From positions 1-64,000 of the forward strand of contig JAFXZT010000137.1 of NCBI GenBank assembly GCA_017541145.1: 64,000 nucleotides of DNA. Reading direction: 5' to 3'. The DNA is from Bacteroidales bacterium (GTDB taxonomy: Bacteria > Bacteroidota > Bacteroidia > Bacteroidales > UBA3824). The notes under the pieces were generated by a model. The model worked only from the letters and a program-made list of their open reading frames with translations. It was not told the origin of the DNA and did not search any database. Below, in pieces: positions 18,042 to 26,492 of this stretch. The number at the start of each line of letters is the position of its first letter. Positions within the stretch are counted from its first letter, which is position 1. Position numbers and translations under genes: made by a program.

Positions 18042-18716
18042 TTATTCTTCAATAAGATGGTTGTCTTGTATAAACAAAGTTCTGTGTTTCAGATTCTTGA
18101 AAGCGTTTTCATCGTGAGTAGCCACAATTACGGCCGCGCCTTCTTCAGCCAACGAAGCCAACAAACCCGCAATATGAGCAGCCGAAGCTTCGTCAAGATT
18201 TCCGGTAGGTTCGTCGGCAATTACAAGTCCGGGGTTGCAAACAATAGCTCTCGCCACCGCAACACTCTGACGCTCACCGCCCGAAAGCATGTGCGGAAAC
18301 GTACCTGCCTTGCCCGGAATTCCTACTTTTTCCAAAATCTGTTGAATATATTCTTGTTTATCAACAGGAGTTTTGAAATCGAGCGAACTAATTACAAAAT
18401 CGAGATTACCTTCTACAGTTTTGTTGTTGAAAAGTTGATAATCTTGAAAAACAATACCCATCTGACGCCTAAGTTTCGGCACTTTACGTTGCGGAATACC
18501 TTTGAGATCAAATCCCAAAACTTGCGCATCACCCGATTTAACAGGAAGATCGGCATAAAAAGTTTTGAACAACGTAGATTTTCCCGAACCGATTGGACCT
18601 TCGATAGTTACCAATTCGCCGGAAGAAACTGTAAGGCATACGTCAGACAAAATAATTTTGCCTGAACGTTCGATGTTCACATTAGAATAATTTACTATGT
18701 TTTTTTGCTGTCCCAT
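18042..18716 (-). CDS. FtsE-like ABC transporter ATPase
   Basis: 224 residues starting MGQQKNIVNYSN. All ABC motifs are present: Walker A GPIGSGKST, Q-loop IVFQDYQLF, signature LSGGERQSVAVARA, Walker B LVIADEPTGNLDE and the switch His in VATHDEN. It is closest in type to FtsE/LolD. FtsE partners with FtsX to activate cell-wall hydrolases during division; no ftsX is adjacent here, as often in Bacteroidota. The start at 18716 is chosen because a -7 promoter lies just upstream (18736-18743) inside a longer TTG-initiated reading. It is divergent from gyrB. Confidence 0.85.
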   Translation of the reverse strand: MGQQKNIVNYSNVNIERSGKIILSDVCLTVSSGELVTIEGPIGSGKSTLFKTFYADLPVKSGDAQVLGFDLKGIPQRKVPKLRRQMGIVFQDYQLFNNKTVEGNLDFVISSLDFKTPVDKQEYIQQILEKVGIPGKAGTFPHMLSGGERQSVAVARAIVCNPGLVIADEPTGNLDEASAAHIAGLLASLAEEGAAVIVATHDENAFKNLKHRTLFIQDNHLIEE

Positions 18717-18735
18717 GCTTGAATTTTTGAATGTG

Positions 18736-18743
18736 CAAAAGTA
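18736..18743 (-). promoter_or_regulatory. -7 element (TACTTTTG) for the FtsE-like gene
   Basis: CAAAAGTA on the plus strand reads TACTTTTG on the minus strand. A TTTGG lies 21 bp further upstream (18765-18768). It is 19 bp before the ATG at 18716 and fixes that start. Confidence 0.65.
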
Positions 18744-18833
18744 AGAAAAGGATTTATTATTTTCCAAAAAAATTTATCAAAACATCGAAATTTTTCATTT
18801 AATAAAAATTTTCAGATTTTTTTTTCTAAAAAG

Positions 18834-18864
18834 TTTGATTTAAACAATAAAAATTGTACTTTTG
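18834..18864 (+). promoter_or_regulatory. gyrB promoter, consensus -33/-7
   Basis: TTTG at 18834-18837, a 19-bp spacer, then TACTTTTG at 18857-18864: a full match to the Bacteroidota housekeeping sigma consensus. Transcription should start near 18871, giving a leader of about 95 nt. Confidence 0.8.
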
Positions 18865-18870
18865 TAGCAT

Positions 18871-18933
18871 AAGCGCACAAAGGGTTTCGATTTTGAAACA
18901 ATCCTAAAAATCAACGAGATATTTTATGCGCTT
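18871..18933 (+). promoter_or_regulatory. Structured gyrB 5' leader
   Basis: AAGCGCA at 18871-18877, about where the transcript should begin, is complementary to TGCGCTT at 18927-18933. Inside lies a second small hairpin (GTTTC with GAAAC). The stem would close the first 60 nt of the leader and leave an open A/T-rich stretch before the ATG. No known riboswitch class is recognised; this may stabilise the mRNA or be regulatory. Confidence 0.45.
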
Positions 18934-18964
18934 GCACAATTAAAATAAAAAGATTTAATTTTAA

Positions 18965-20938
18965 ATGGAAGAAAACAACATTAGTCAAGCACAAAAATTA
19001 GAAGCAGAAGAAAATTACAATGCAGAAAGCATACAAGTGCTTGAAGGATTGGAGGCTGTGCGCAAAAGACCAGCGATGTATATTGGCGATACCGGCGAGC
19101 GAGGCCTGCATCATCTTGTATATGAAGTAGTTGACAACTCAATCGACGAAGCTTTGGCTGGTTTTTGCAGCAAAATCGATGTTACAATCAACTGGGATGA
19201 ATCTATTACTGTAAAAGATAACGGACGTGGTATTCCTACAGATTATCATGAAAAGGAAGGCAAATCCGCGTTGGAGGTTGTTTTAACAATTCTTCATGCC
19301 GGAGGAAAATTCAACAAAAATTCCTATAAGGTTTCCGGCGGTCTTCATGGCGTGGGTGTATCCTGCGTTAACGCTCTTTCTACATACTTCAAAGCCGTTA
19401 TTCACAGAAACGGTAAAATTTTTCAACAAGAATATAGTATTGGAAAACCTACTACTGAGGTAGTTGTAGTTGGCGAAACCAGTATGGAAGATACCGGTAC
19501 AGAAATTACTTTCAAACCGGATGACAGCATTTTTACATGTCATGTTTATCAATACGATATCCTCGCTGCAAGACTTAGAGAACTTGCTTTCTTGAACAAA
19601 GGCGTACATCTTGAGCTTCACGATATGAGACCTGACGAAAACGGTAACACCCGTCACGATGTTTTCTACTCAGAAAACGGTTTGAAGGATTTTATCGATT
19701 ATTTGGAAGTTGCAAAAGATGAACTTAGCGATGTAATTTACCTTAACACAGAACGTAACGGTATTCCAATCGAGGTTGCAATGCAATACAACAACGGTTA
19801 CCGCGAAAACGTTCACAGTTATGTTAACAATATTAATACTCACGAAGGCGGTACACACTTAACCGGTTTCCGTAGAGGTTTAACTTCTACACTTAAACAA
19901 TACGCAGAAAATTCCGGCGCATTGGCAAAAGCTAAATTGGAAATCAACGGTGACGACTTCCGTGAGGGTCTTACAGCAATTATTTCTGTAAAAGTACAAG
20001 AACCGCTTTTTGAAGGTCAGACCAAAACAAAACTTGGTAACACCGAAGTAGCCGCAGCTGTATCTTCAGCCGTTTCCGAAGCTCTTACAAATTTCTTGGA
20101 AGAAAATCCTACAACTGCTAAGAATATGGTTAACAAAGTGTTGCTTGCTGCCAAAGCCAGAATTGCTGCCAACAACGCAAGAAAACTTGTACAACATCAA
20201 AGCAGCTTGAAAGGTGCCGGATTGCCGGGAAAACTTGCAGATTGCTCGTCACGCGACAACACAAAAACCGAGATTTTTATAGTCGAGGGAGATTCTGCGG
20301 GTGGTACAGCAAAACAAGGCCGCGACCGTATGTATCAAGCAATTTTGCCGTTGAGAGGTAAAATTCTTAACGTAGAAAAAGCTGTTCAGTACAAAGCACT
20401 TGACAACGATGAAATCAAAAATATCTACACCGCATTGGGTATTACAATCGGTACTGAGGACGACAGCCAAGCTGCAAACCTCAAAAATATTCGTTACGAT
20501 AAGATTATCATCATGACCGATGCCGATGTGGACGGTGCCCACATCCAAACTCTTGCAATGACACTATTCTTCAGATACATGAAAGAAGTAATAGAACAAG
20601 GTCATTTATATTTAGCAAATCCGCCGCTCTATTTAGTAAAACACGGCAAACAACAAAGATATTGTTGGACCGAAGATCAGCGAAAACAAGCTATCAATGA
20701 CTTAGGCAACGGTCAGGAAGAAAGTTGTACAGTACAGCGATACAAAGGTTTGGGTGAAATGAACGCCGAACAACTTTGGGAAACTACAATGAATCCTGAA
20801 ACAAGAACTTTGAAACTTGTAACGATAGAAAATGCGGCAGAAGCCGACAGAACTTTTGCGATGCTGATGGGCGACGATGTTCCTCCGCGCAGAGACTTCA
20901 TCGAATCCAATGCAGTATATGCTAACATCGATGCATAA
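18965..20938 (+). CDS. gyrB: DNA gyrase subunit B
   Basis: 657 residues. GHKL ATPase motifs: VDNSIDEA (56-63), DNGRGIP (85-91), GGLHGVGVS (125-133). The transducer domain follows, then the TOPRIM domain with EGDSAGGTAKQ and TDADVDGAHI. The C-terminal RYKGLGEMNAEQLW and PETRTL match GyrB. With GyrA it introduces negative supercoils using ATP. The length fits GyrB of bacteria lacking the gamma-proteobacterial insert. The paralogue ParE has the same architecture, but the C-terminal motifs favour GyrB. It has its own consensus promoter, a structured leader and a terminator after it. Confidence 0.95.
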   Translation: MEENNISQAQKLEAEENYNAESIQVLEGLEAVRKRPAMYIGDTGERGLHHLVYEVVDNSIDEALAGFCSKIDVTINWDESITVKDNGRGIPTDYHEKEGKSALEVVLTILHAGGKFNKNSYKVSGGLHGVGVSCVNALSTYFKAVIHRNGKIFQQEYSIGKPTTEVVVVGETSMEDTGTEITFKPDDSIFTCHVYQYDILAARLRELAFLNKGVHLELHDMRPDENGNTRHDVFYSENGLKDFIDYLEVAKDELSDVIYLNTERNGIPIEVAMQYNNGYRENVHSYVNNINTHEGGTHLTGFRRGLTSTLKQYAENSGALAKAKLEINGDDFREGLTAIISVKVQEPLFEGQTKTKLGNTEVAAAVSSAVSEALTNFLEENPTTAKNMVNKVLLAAKARIAANNARKLVQHQSSLKGAGLPGKLADCSSRDNTKTEIFIVEGDSAGGTAKQGRDRMYQAILPLRGKILNVEKAVQYKALDNDEIKNIYTALGITIGTEDDSQAANLKNIRYDKIIIMTDADVDGAHIQTLAMTLFFRYMKEVIEQGHLYLANPPLYLVKHGKQQRYCWTEDQRKQAINDLGNGQEESCTVQRYKGLGEMNAEQLWETTMNPETRTLKLVTIENAAEADRTFAMLMGDDVPPRRDFIESNAVYANIDA

Positions 20939-20964
20939 AGTAAAATAAAATACATTTTTTTCAT

Positions 20965-21010
20965 AAAGCCTGCGCGTTAATCTTTTTTTGATTTTCGTAC
21001 AGGCTTTTTT
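20965..21010 (+). terminator. gyrB terminator
   Basis: AAAGCCTG (20965-20972) pairs with CAGGCTTT (21000-21007), followed by TTT. The loop of 27 nt is long, but the position between gyrB and the next gene fits. Confidence 0.65.
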
Positions 21011-21030
21011 ATTTAACAAAAATTTGCAAG

Positions 21031-23127
21031 ATGATACAAGAAAAATTAGAATCATATTTATCTACTTTGGGAGATACTGAAAAAGAAGCACTTGCAAAAA
21101 CTATAAAAATAGTGGAAGAAGCCGGTGCTACCGAGTCGGATTTTGCCGACGAACTGATAAAAATCGCCTCCGATGAAATGAATGTGGATGTGATAACGAT
21201 GTCTTGCATAATAGTTTACGCTTATTTAAGCAAAGAAAAAATCGCTGAACTCACAGAATCAGGCAATCTCGGAAAAGAAGAAGCCGACATTCTGAGCGGC
21301 GTTTTGAAAATACCTGAATTCAACGACGAAAAACTGAAACAGCAAAACGAAAACCACATCAAACTCCTTGTTACCTTGTCCGGCGATGTAAGAGCAATCA
21401 TTATTCTTCTCGCAGAACACTTATTGAAAATCAGGCACTTAAAAGATAAAAACGATCCGGAAAGCTACAAAAACGCCACCGAAGTTCAATATCTATACAG
21501 CCCGATTGCTCACAGAATCGGTTTGTACAAGATAAAAACCGAAATGGAAGAAGTATGTCTGAAATTTTTTGACTACGAAACTTACCGCTCAATTGCCGAC
21601 AAACTTCAAATCAAAAAAGCAGAAAGAGACCAATATATAAAAGCATTTATCGATCCGCTGAAAAAGAAATTTGAAAAATCAGGACTGAAAGTCAGCATAA
21701 AAGGCCGTCCGAAATCCATTTCCTCAATCCGTCAAAAAATGAGAAAACAAAATATTGACGTTGACGGAATTTATGATCTTTTTGCAATCCGCGTGATAAT
21801 CGATTCAACACCGGAAAACGAAAAATCAGATTGTTGGAAAGCTTATTCGCTGATTACTGAAGAATACAAACCGAATCCTTATCGACTTCGTGACTGGATA
21901 AGTGTACCAAAATCAAGCGGTTACGAATCACTTCATACCACAGTAATCGGTCCGGCCGGACGTTGGGTAGAAGTACAAATCCGTACCGTAAGAATGGACG
22001 AAATTGCGGAAAAAGGTTTGGCAGCTCACTGGAAATACAAAAACGGAACCGACGGTCAACAAGGCGGAAACATCTTCTCTAAAATAAGGGAAGCAATCGA
22101 AAATCCTGACACGTCAAAAAATATTACTGCCGAAAAAAAAGCTCTGTATTCCAACGAGATATACATCTTTACGCCCAACGGTGACTTGATAAAAATGCAC
22201 GAAGGCGATACCGTTTTGGATTTTGCATTTGCAATACATTCCGAAATTGGAAGCAAATGTACAGGAGCACATGTCAACAACAAATTTGTATCAATTAAAC
22301 AAAAATTACAAAACGGTGACACTGTAAAAATTCTGACAGCAAACAATCAAAAGCCTGCTGCTGAATGGATTAAGATTGCAAACAATCCAAAAACAAAACT
22401 GAGAATCCGCCGTGTAATTGATGCCAACAACAACCGGTTGGCTGAAATAGGTAAAGAAATTGTCCGCCAAAAAATCACGCAATTCGGATTTACTTATGAT
22501 GAAGGCGCGGTTCACAAAATTGCGAAATATTTTGGTTATGACAGAAATGTTGATATGTACCAAAAATTTGGCGAAGGTACAATCGACGTTCACAAAATAA
22601 AAAATGCGCTTACCGAAGAGCCGGAATCAATAGCGCAAATGCCCGAAAATAAAAATTATCGCGAGGCTACCACTGAAAAAGGTACTGATTATCTGATAAT
22701 TGACAATCTCGATACATTGGGCTACACATTTGCAAAATGCTGTAAACCACTGCCGGGCGACAAAATTTTTGCATTTGTAACAGCCGATAATGGTACAAAA
22801 ATTCACCGTTACGACTGTCCTAACGCAAAAAATATTTTAACAAGATTTCCGTACCGCGTAATCAACGCCATTTGGAAAAAAGATGCATCCAAAGATGTTG
22901 TAAACGGAACAATAAAACTTTTCGGAAACTATGATCCGGGCATAAGTATCGCTATCAACAATGTGATTGTCAACGAATTTCATGTTCACATGAGATCATT
23001 CAGCATCACGGAAGAACCGGGCGGGAAATTCTCGGCAACACTTTCGGTAAACCTCTTGGGCGAAAACCAATTGGAAGGTCTGAAAGAAAGATTCAAACGC
23101 GTAAAAAATATCGAAAAAGTTTTATAA
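21031..23127 (+). CDS. RelA/SpoT-family (p)ppGpp synthetase with degenerate hydrolase domain
   Basis: 698 residues. The N-terminal region aligns with the RSH HD domain (helix LSGDVRAIIILLAEHLLKIRHL) but lacks the metal-binding His/His-Asp residues; where LHDvvED is expected there is IIVYAYLSKEK. The synthetase domain is intact: YSPIAHRIG (146-154), KGRPKSISSI (204-213), DLFAIRVI, VPKSSGYESLHTTV (262-275), VEVQIRT. A TGS domain starts near 377, then a Cys-containing domain (FAKCCKPLPGD) and an ACT domain to the end. Like E. coli RelA, it should make but not degrade (p)ppGpp. A separate bifunctional Rel or hydrolase must exist elsewhere in the genome. The metzincin gene starts 1 nt after its stop. 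Confidence 0.85.
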   Translation: MIQEKLESYLSTLGDTEKEALAKTIKIVEEAGATESDFADELIKIASDEMNVDVITMSCIIVYAYLSKEKIAELTESGNLGKEEADILSGVLKIPEFNDEKLKQQNENHIKLLVTLSGDVRAIIILLAEHLLKIRHLKDKNDPESYKNATEVQYLYSPIAHRIGLYKIKTEMEEVCLKFFDYETYRSIADKLQIKKAERDQYIKAFIDPLKKKFEKSGLKVSIKGRPKSISSIRQKMRKQNIDVDGIYDLFAIRVIIDSTPENEKSDCWKAYSLITEEYKPNPYRLRDWISVPKSSGYESLHTTVIGPAGRWVEVQIRTVRMDEIAEKGLAAHWKYKNGTDGQQGGNIFSKIREAIENPDTSKNITAEKKALYSNEIYIFTPNGDLIKMHEGDTVLDFAFAIHSEIGSKCTGAHVNNKFVSIKQKLQNGDTVKILTANNQKPAAEWIKIANNPKTKLRIRRVIDANNNRLAEIGKEIVRQKITQFGFTYDEGAVHKIAKYFGYDRNVDMYQKFGEGTIDVHKIKNALTEEPESIAQMPENKNYREATTEKGTDYLIIDNLDTLGYTFAKCCKPLPGDKIFAFVTADNGTKIHRYDCPNAKNILTRFPYRVINAIWKKDASKDVVNGTIKLFGNYDPGISIAINNVIVNEFHVHMRSFSITEEPGGKFSATLSVNLLGENQLEGLKERFKRVKNIEKVL

Positions 23128-23128
23128 T

Positions 23129-24499
23129 ATGACAAGCAAGAGACTAATATTCAGCTTATTGCTGGTATGCGGAATTACAAACATGAATTTTGCTCAAACC
23201 AGGGATTTCTCAAAATACGAACACAAACATCTGTTTTGCGAACCTTGGATTGGTAACAACGCGTTTCTTACTGATTATCTGAATAATATCGACTACAAAA
23301 ATCAGGAAAAACCGATGTACTCAATTCCCGTAAAAATTTGGGTTTACGGTAGCAAAAACAATGCGCCAACAGAAAATGATATCAAGGAAACTATACAAAA
23401 TCTGAACGAGTTAAACCAAGAAACCAAAACTTTGTTGACATATTACGTTACCGATATAAAATACATCCGAAGAAAACGTTTTGAAGAATTTGGTTTTTAC
23501 TGGAACATGCCTTGGCAATCGATATTCAGAAACGACAGAAATGTGCTGAATATCAGTCTTGTAAATCGTCTAAAAAAACCGGGTAAAAAGAACAGAAATT
23601 TAGATTACACGGGCGTATGTTTCAGTCCGAACCAACATGTAACAATAGCTGTAAGAAACGACAAATCGGTTGTAACTCACGAAGTTGGACATGCTTTCGG
23701 ACTGAAACATCCGCATCACAATTACACCAAAGGCAAACACAACCAAGAAAGTGTAGATCGTGACAAATTCAGAGGAGGAATTTTCAAACGCGGACGCAAT
23801 TGCGAAATCAATGGCGACGGTTTGTATGATACTGAAGCTCAACCGATTCTAACAAAATATACCGACAAAAATTGCAATTACACTGCTGAGGACAAAACCG
23901 ATAAATGGGGCGTGAAATATCATCCGCAACTCGATAATATCATGTCGTATACTACCGGGAAACAGTGCAGAAGAGCATTTACTGACATGCAAATTGCAGT
24001 TATGCTTTACAAAGTGTCACAAATGAAATTCGCCGACAAATTCAAATTAAATTTCAACCCGGAAAACCTGAATATCGGTTCGCTGCCCGACAAATACGAA
24101 TACGATTTATTTAACAGTCCGGATTGCGCTACCACGCTGAAAGACAAAGTATGTCAGGAACACACTCTGCATCAAGGAATTAACAAAAAAGGCAAGGTTG
24201 ATAATTTCGATATTGATTCTTTCAAATTTACAGTTGGAAAAAATGTCAACAAAGAAAAATCCAAAATAATAATTTCAAACGGCAAATACGCCAACAAGGA
24301 TTTGAAAATATTAGTAATGGCTGATACAACAACGGTAAAAGAATTTACCAAAAAAGCCGAGGATGAAAATTTTGAAATTTCATTAAAAGATTTCAAAAAC
24401 GGAACTTATTATTTGGTTATCAGTGAAAGAGTTACAGAAATTAGCAATAACGTAACATCATACAATATCATGTTAGATTTGGATTATTTCAAGTTATAA
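23129..24499 (+). CDS. Secreted metzincin zinc metalloprotease with PPC-like C-terminus
   Basis: 456 residues. Signal peptide (cleavage near NFAQ), then a catalytic domain with HEVGHAFGLKH at 184-194 (zinc ligands H184, H188, H194; catalytic E185) and a Met-turn IMSY with M272, so a metzincin. Residues about 365-456 resemble a pre-peptidase C-terminal (PPC) domain (IDSFKFTVGK ... GTYYLVIS ... YNIMLDL). The nearest family type is reprolysin/pappalysin-like M43, but I cannot decide. It starts one base after the RelA-like gene, so translation may be coupled, an unexpected pairing of a stringent-response enzyme with a secreted protease. Confidence 0.85.
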   Translation: MTSKRLIFSLLLVCGITNMNFAQTRDFSKYEHKHLFCEPWIGNNAFLTDYLNNIDYKNQEKPMYSIPVKIWVYGSKNNAPTENDIKETIQNLNELNQETKTLLTYYVTDIKYIRRKRFEEFGFYWNMPWQSIFRNDRNVLNISLVNRLKKPGKKNRNLDYTGVCFSPNQHVTIAVRNDKSVVTHEVGHAFGLKHPHHNYTKGKHNQESVDRDKFRGGIFKRGRNCEINGDGLYDTEAQPILTKYTDKNCNYTAEDKTDKWGVKYHPQLDNIMSYTTGKQCRRAFTDMQIAVMLYKVSQMKFADKFKLNFNPENLNIGSLPDKYEYDLFNSPDCATTLKDKVCQEHTLHQGINKKGKVDNFDIDSFKFTVGKNVNKEKSKIIISNGKYANKDLKILVMADTTTVKEFTKKAEDENFEISLKDFKNGTYYLVISERVTEISNNVTSYNIMLDLDYFKL

Positions 24500-24512
24500 C
24501 AAAAAATTTTAC

Positions 24513-24520
24513 TAACTTTG
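24513..24520 (+). promoter_or_regulatory. -7 element (TAACTTTG) for ribH
   Basis: TAACTTTG matches TAnnTTTG and lies 40 bp before the ribH ATG, starting 13 bp after the metzincin stop. ribH is therefore probably transcribed separately. Confidence 0.55.
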
Positions 24521-24560
24521 CAATACAAAAACGAACTTTTTATCACAAAAGAACAATTAT

Positions 24561-25082
24561 ATGGCATCAAGTTTAAAGAATTTGTCAGACTTTGGCAACG
24601 TGGAAATTCCAAACGGCAGCGATATGAAAATCGGAATCGCTGTAGCTCAGTGGAATAAAGAAATTACAGACGCCCTTCTTCAAGGTGCGAAAAATACTCT
24701 TCTGAAACACAATGTAAAAGAAGATAACATCGTAACAATCAGTGTACCGGGTACATTTGAACTTACTTTGGGTGCACAAAACTTGTTGGAATACACTGAT
24801 GTAGATGCGGTAATCGTACTTGGCTGCGTAATTCAGGGCGATACTCGTCACTTCGATTTTATTTGCAACAGTGTAACTCAAGGCGTTACAGAACTCAATG
24901 TAAAATACAATCAACCGGTAATTTTCGGAGTTTTAACAGTGAATACACTCGAACAAGCTCAAGAACGTTGCGGCGGAAAACTTGGCAACAAAGGCGACGA
25001 AGCTGCTGTAACTGCAATTCAAATGGTTGCAATGCAAAACCGATTGAGAGACAATTACTTGAGCAATTATCCGGTAGAATAA
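24561..25082 (+). CDS. ribH: 6,7-dimethyl-8-ribityllumazine synthase
   Basis: 173 residues. It condenses 5-amino-6-ribitylamino-uracil with 3,4-dihydroxybutanone phosphate to lumazine, the penultimate riboflavin step. Family motifs: [10 protein letters not shown] (substrate loop), VPGTFEL (phosphate site), [19 protein letters not shown] with the catalytic His in the DTRHFD context, and [26 protein letters not shown]. Length is slightly above the usual 155-160 because of a short N-terminal extension. It normally forms pentamers or 60-mers. No other rib gene is adjacent. Confidence 0.95.
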   Translation: MASSLKNLSDFGNVEIPNGSDMKIGIAVAQWNKEITDALLQGAKNTLLKHNVKEDNIVTISVPGTFELTLGAQNLLEYTDVDAVIVLGCVIQGDTRHFDFICNSVTQGVTELNVKYNQPVIFGVLTVNTLEQAQERCGGKLGNKGDEAAVTAIQMVAMQNRLRDNYLSNYPVE

Positions 25083-25104
25083 AAATTCGTAAAAAATACT
25101 ATAT

Positions 25105-25143
25105 CAAAAAAGTGTGTTTGAAATTTTCAGGCACACTTTTTTT
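25105..25143 (+). terminator. Bidirectional terminator between ribH and the symporter
   Basis: AAAAAGTGTG pairs with CACACTTTTT through G-T pairs and an inner TGAA/TTCA stem, with A and T runs on the flanks. It can end both convergent genes. Confidence 0.75.
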
Positions 25144-25158
25144 GTAAAAATACTATTC

Positions 25159-26379
25159 TTAATTTACCGGTACAGGATGGATGTCATCGCCTTCGGAACT
25201 TGCGATAATCGTTGTAGCACAGATATTTGCCCAAGTATCAAGACCGGAACTAATCATGCCGAAAAACACATCGCAAAAAACTATAATGCCGATGCCCTCA
25301 ATCGGGATTCCCATACGCTCCAAAACCGGAAGAAGCAACACTTTGAGTTTCAGAGGAATAGTATTTGTTGCAATCGAAATAAATATTACAGAAAAAATCA
25401 AAATAGACTGCTCAACTATCGAAAGATTAATTCCGTAAGCCTGAGCAATGAACATCGCCGCAATGCAAAGATAAAGCGAAGTACCGTTGAAACTTAGAAT
25501 CGAAATCATCGGGACTGAAAAATCCGCGATTTTGGGCGAAACATTTATTTCTGATTTCATTTTGTTGGTAATCAACGGAATAGCCAATGTTGACGATGAA
25601 AATCCCATTGAAGTAAAAATCACGCTCGAAAATGTTTTCAACAATTGGAAAGGTCCGACTTTTGTCCAGATTTTCAAAATTAAAGGCAACCAAACAAAAG
25701 AATGCAGGAAAAATCCGATGGAAAGCGCAATTATAAACGGTACAACTTTGTTGAACTTATCAAAAATAGAATCATCTGACGCTAAACCACATACCAAACA
25801 AAAAATTCCGACAGGAGCCAATGCGCCAACAAAATCTGTAACTTTTTGCATCAACTCGCTCATCGATGTAAAAAAGTTGGAAAGATAAACTCTGGATTTG
25901 TCGCTACACCTTACAATAAAAAATCCTAACATACAGGAAATCAGAAACAACGGGAACAAATTGTTGTCACAGATATCAGCGAAAATATTTTGCGGTATCA
26001 TAGAAAACAAAAAGTCACCGAAATTTATCGGCGATTCCAAATGAACGCCTTCCATGGTTTCGATTACGATTACAGAATTTTGAAAAATAATATTTGAAAT
26101 AATCAAACCGGTAATTACAGCAATCATTTCAAATGCAACAAACCATGTTAAGTTCTTGAGAGCCAATCTCCCGAAAAATCCCGATGAACTTTGCATACTA
26201 AATGCCGACATGACTCCGAAAAATAAATACGGAACCAAAATCAACGACAACAATCTGATATACAGATGAGTAACTTCACCGGCAAGAATTGCCAAAGCCG
26301 GTACAAAGTATGACAATAGCAATGCCAAAACCACGGCTAAAACGATTTGCCATGAAAGAGGAATTTTCAGAGATTTCAT
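25159..26379 (-). CDS. Sodium/proton:dicarboxylate (DAACS) symporter
   Basis: 406 residues with eight or more membrane helices and the family's two re-entrant signatures: SSSTLAIPL (serine-rich loop HP1 region) and SILSFNGTSLYLCIAAMFIAQ (NGT sodium-site region). Members carry glutamate, aspartate or C4-dicarboxylates across the inner membrane with Na+ or H+. The substrate is not resolved, although the nearby gdhA and peptidases make glutamate plausible. It is slightly short for the family (about 420-440). It lies between two terminators, so it is a single-gene unit. Confidence 0.85.
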   Translation of the reverse strand: MKSLKIPLSWQIVLAVVLALLLSYFVPALAILAGEVTHLYIRLLSLILVPYLFFGVMSAFSMQSSSGFFGRLALKNLTWFVAFEMIAVITGLIISNIIFQNSVIVIETMEGVHLESPINFGDFLFSMIPQNIFADICDNNLFPLFLISCMLGFFIVRCSDKSRVYLSNFFTSMSELMQKVTDFVGALAPVGIFCLVCGLASDDSIFDKFNKVVPFIIALSIGFFLHSFVWLPLILKIWTKVGPFQLLKTFSSVIFTSMGFSSSTLAIPLITNKMKSEINVSPKIADFSVPMISILSFNGTSLYLCIAAMFIAQAYGINLSIVEQSILIFSVIFISIATNTIPLKLKVLLLPVLERMGIPIEGIGIIVFCDVFFGMISSGLDTWANICATTIIASSEGDDIHPVPVN

Positions 26380-26420
26380 CGTTTGTTTCTTAGTTTATTT
26401 TTGGATTTAGAAAAAATTGA

Positions 26421-26460
26421 AAAAAAGTTGCAAGCACCGCAGCGGATACCTGCAACTTTT
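26421..26460 (-). terminator. Terminator after the C69 dipeptidase
   Basis: AAAAGTTGCA (26423-26432) pairs with TGCAACTTTT (26451-26460) with an 18-nt loop. On the minus strand it is followed by a T run. Confidence 0.75.
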
Positions 26461-26492
26461 CAGCATACAAAATTACAAAAATTTTGCGATAA

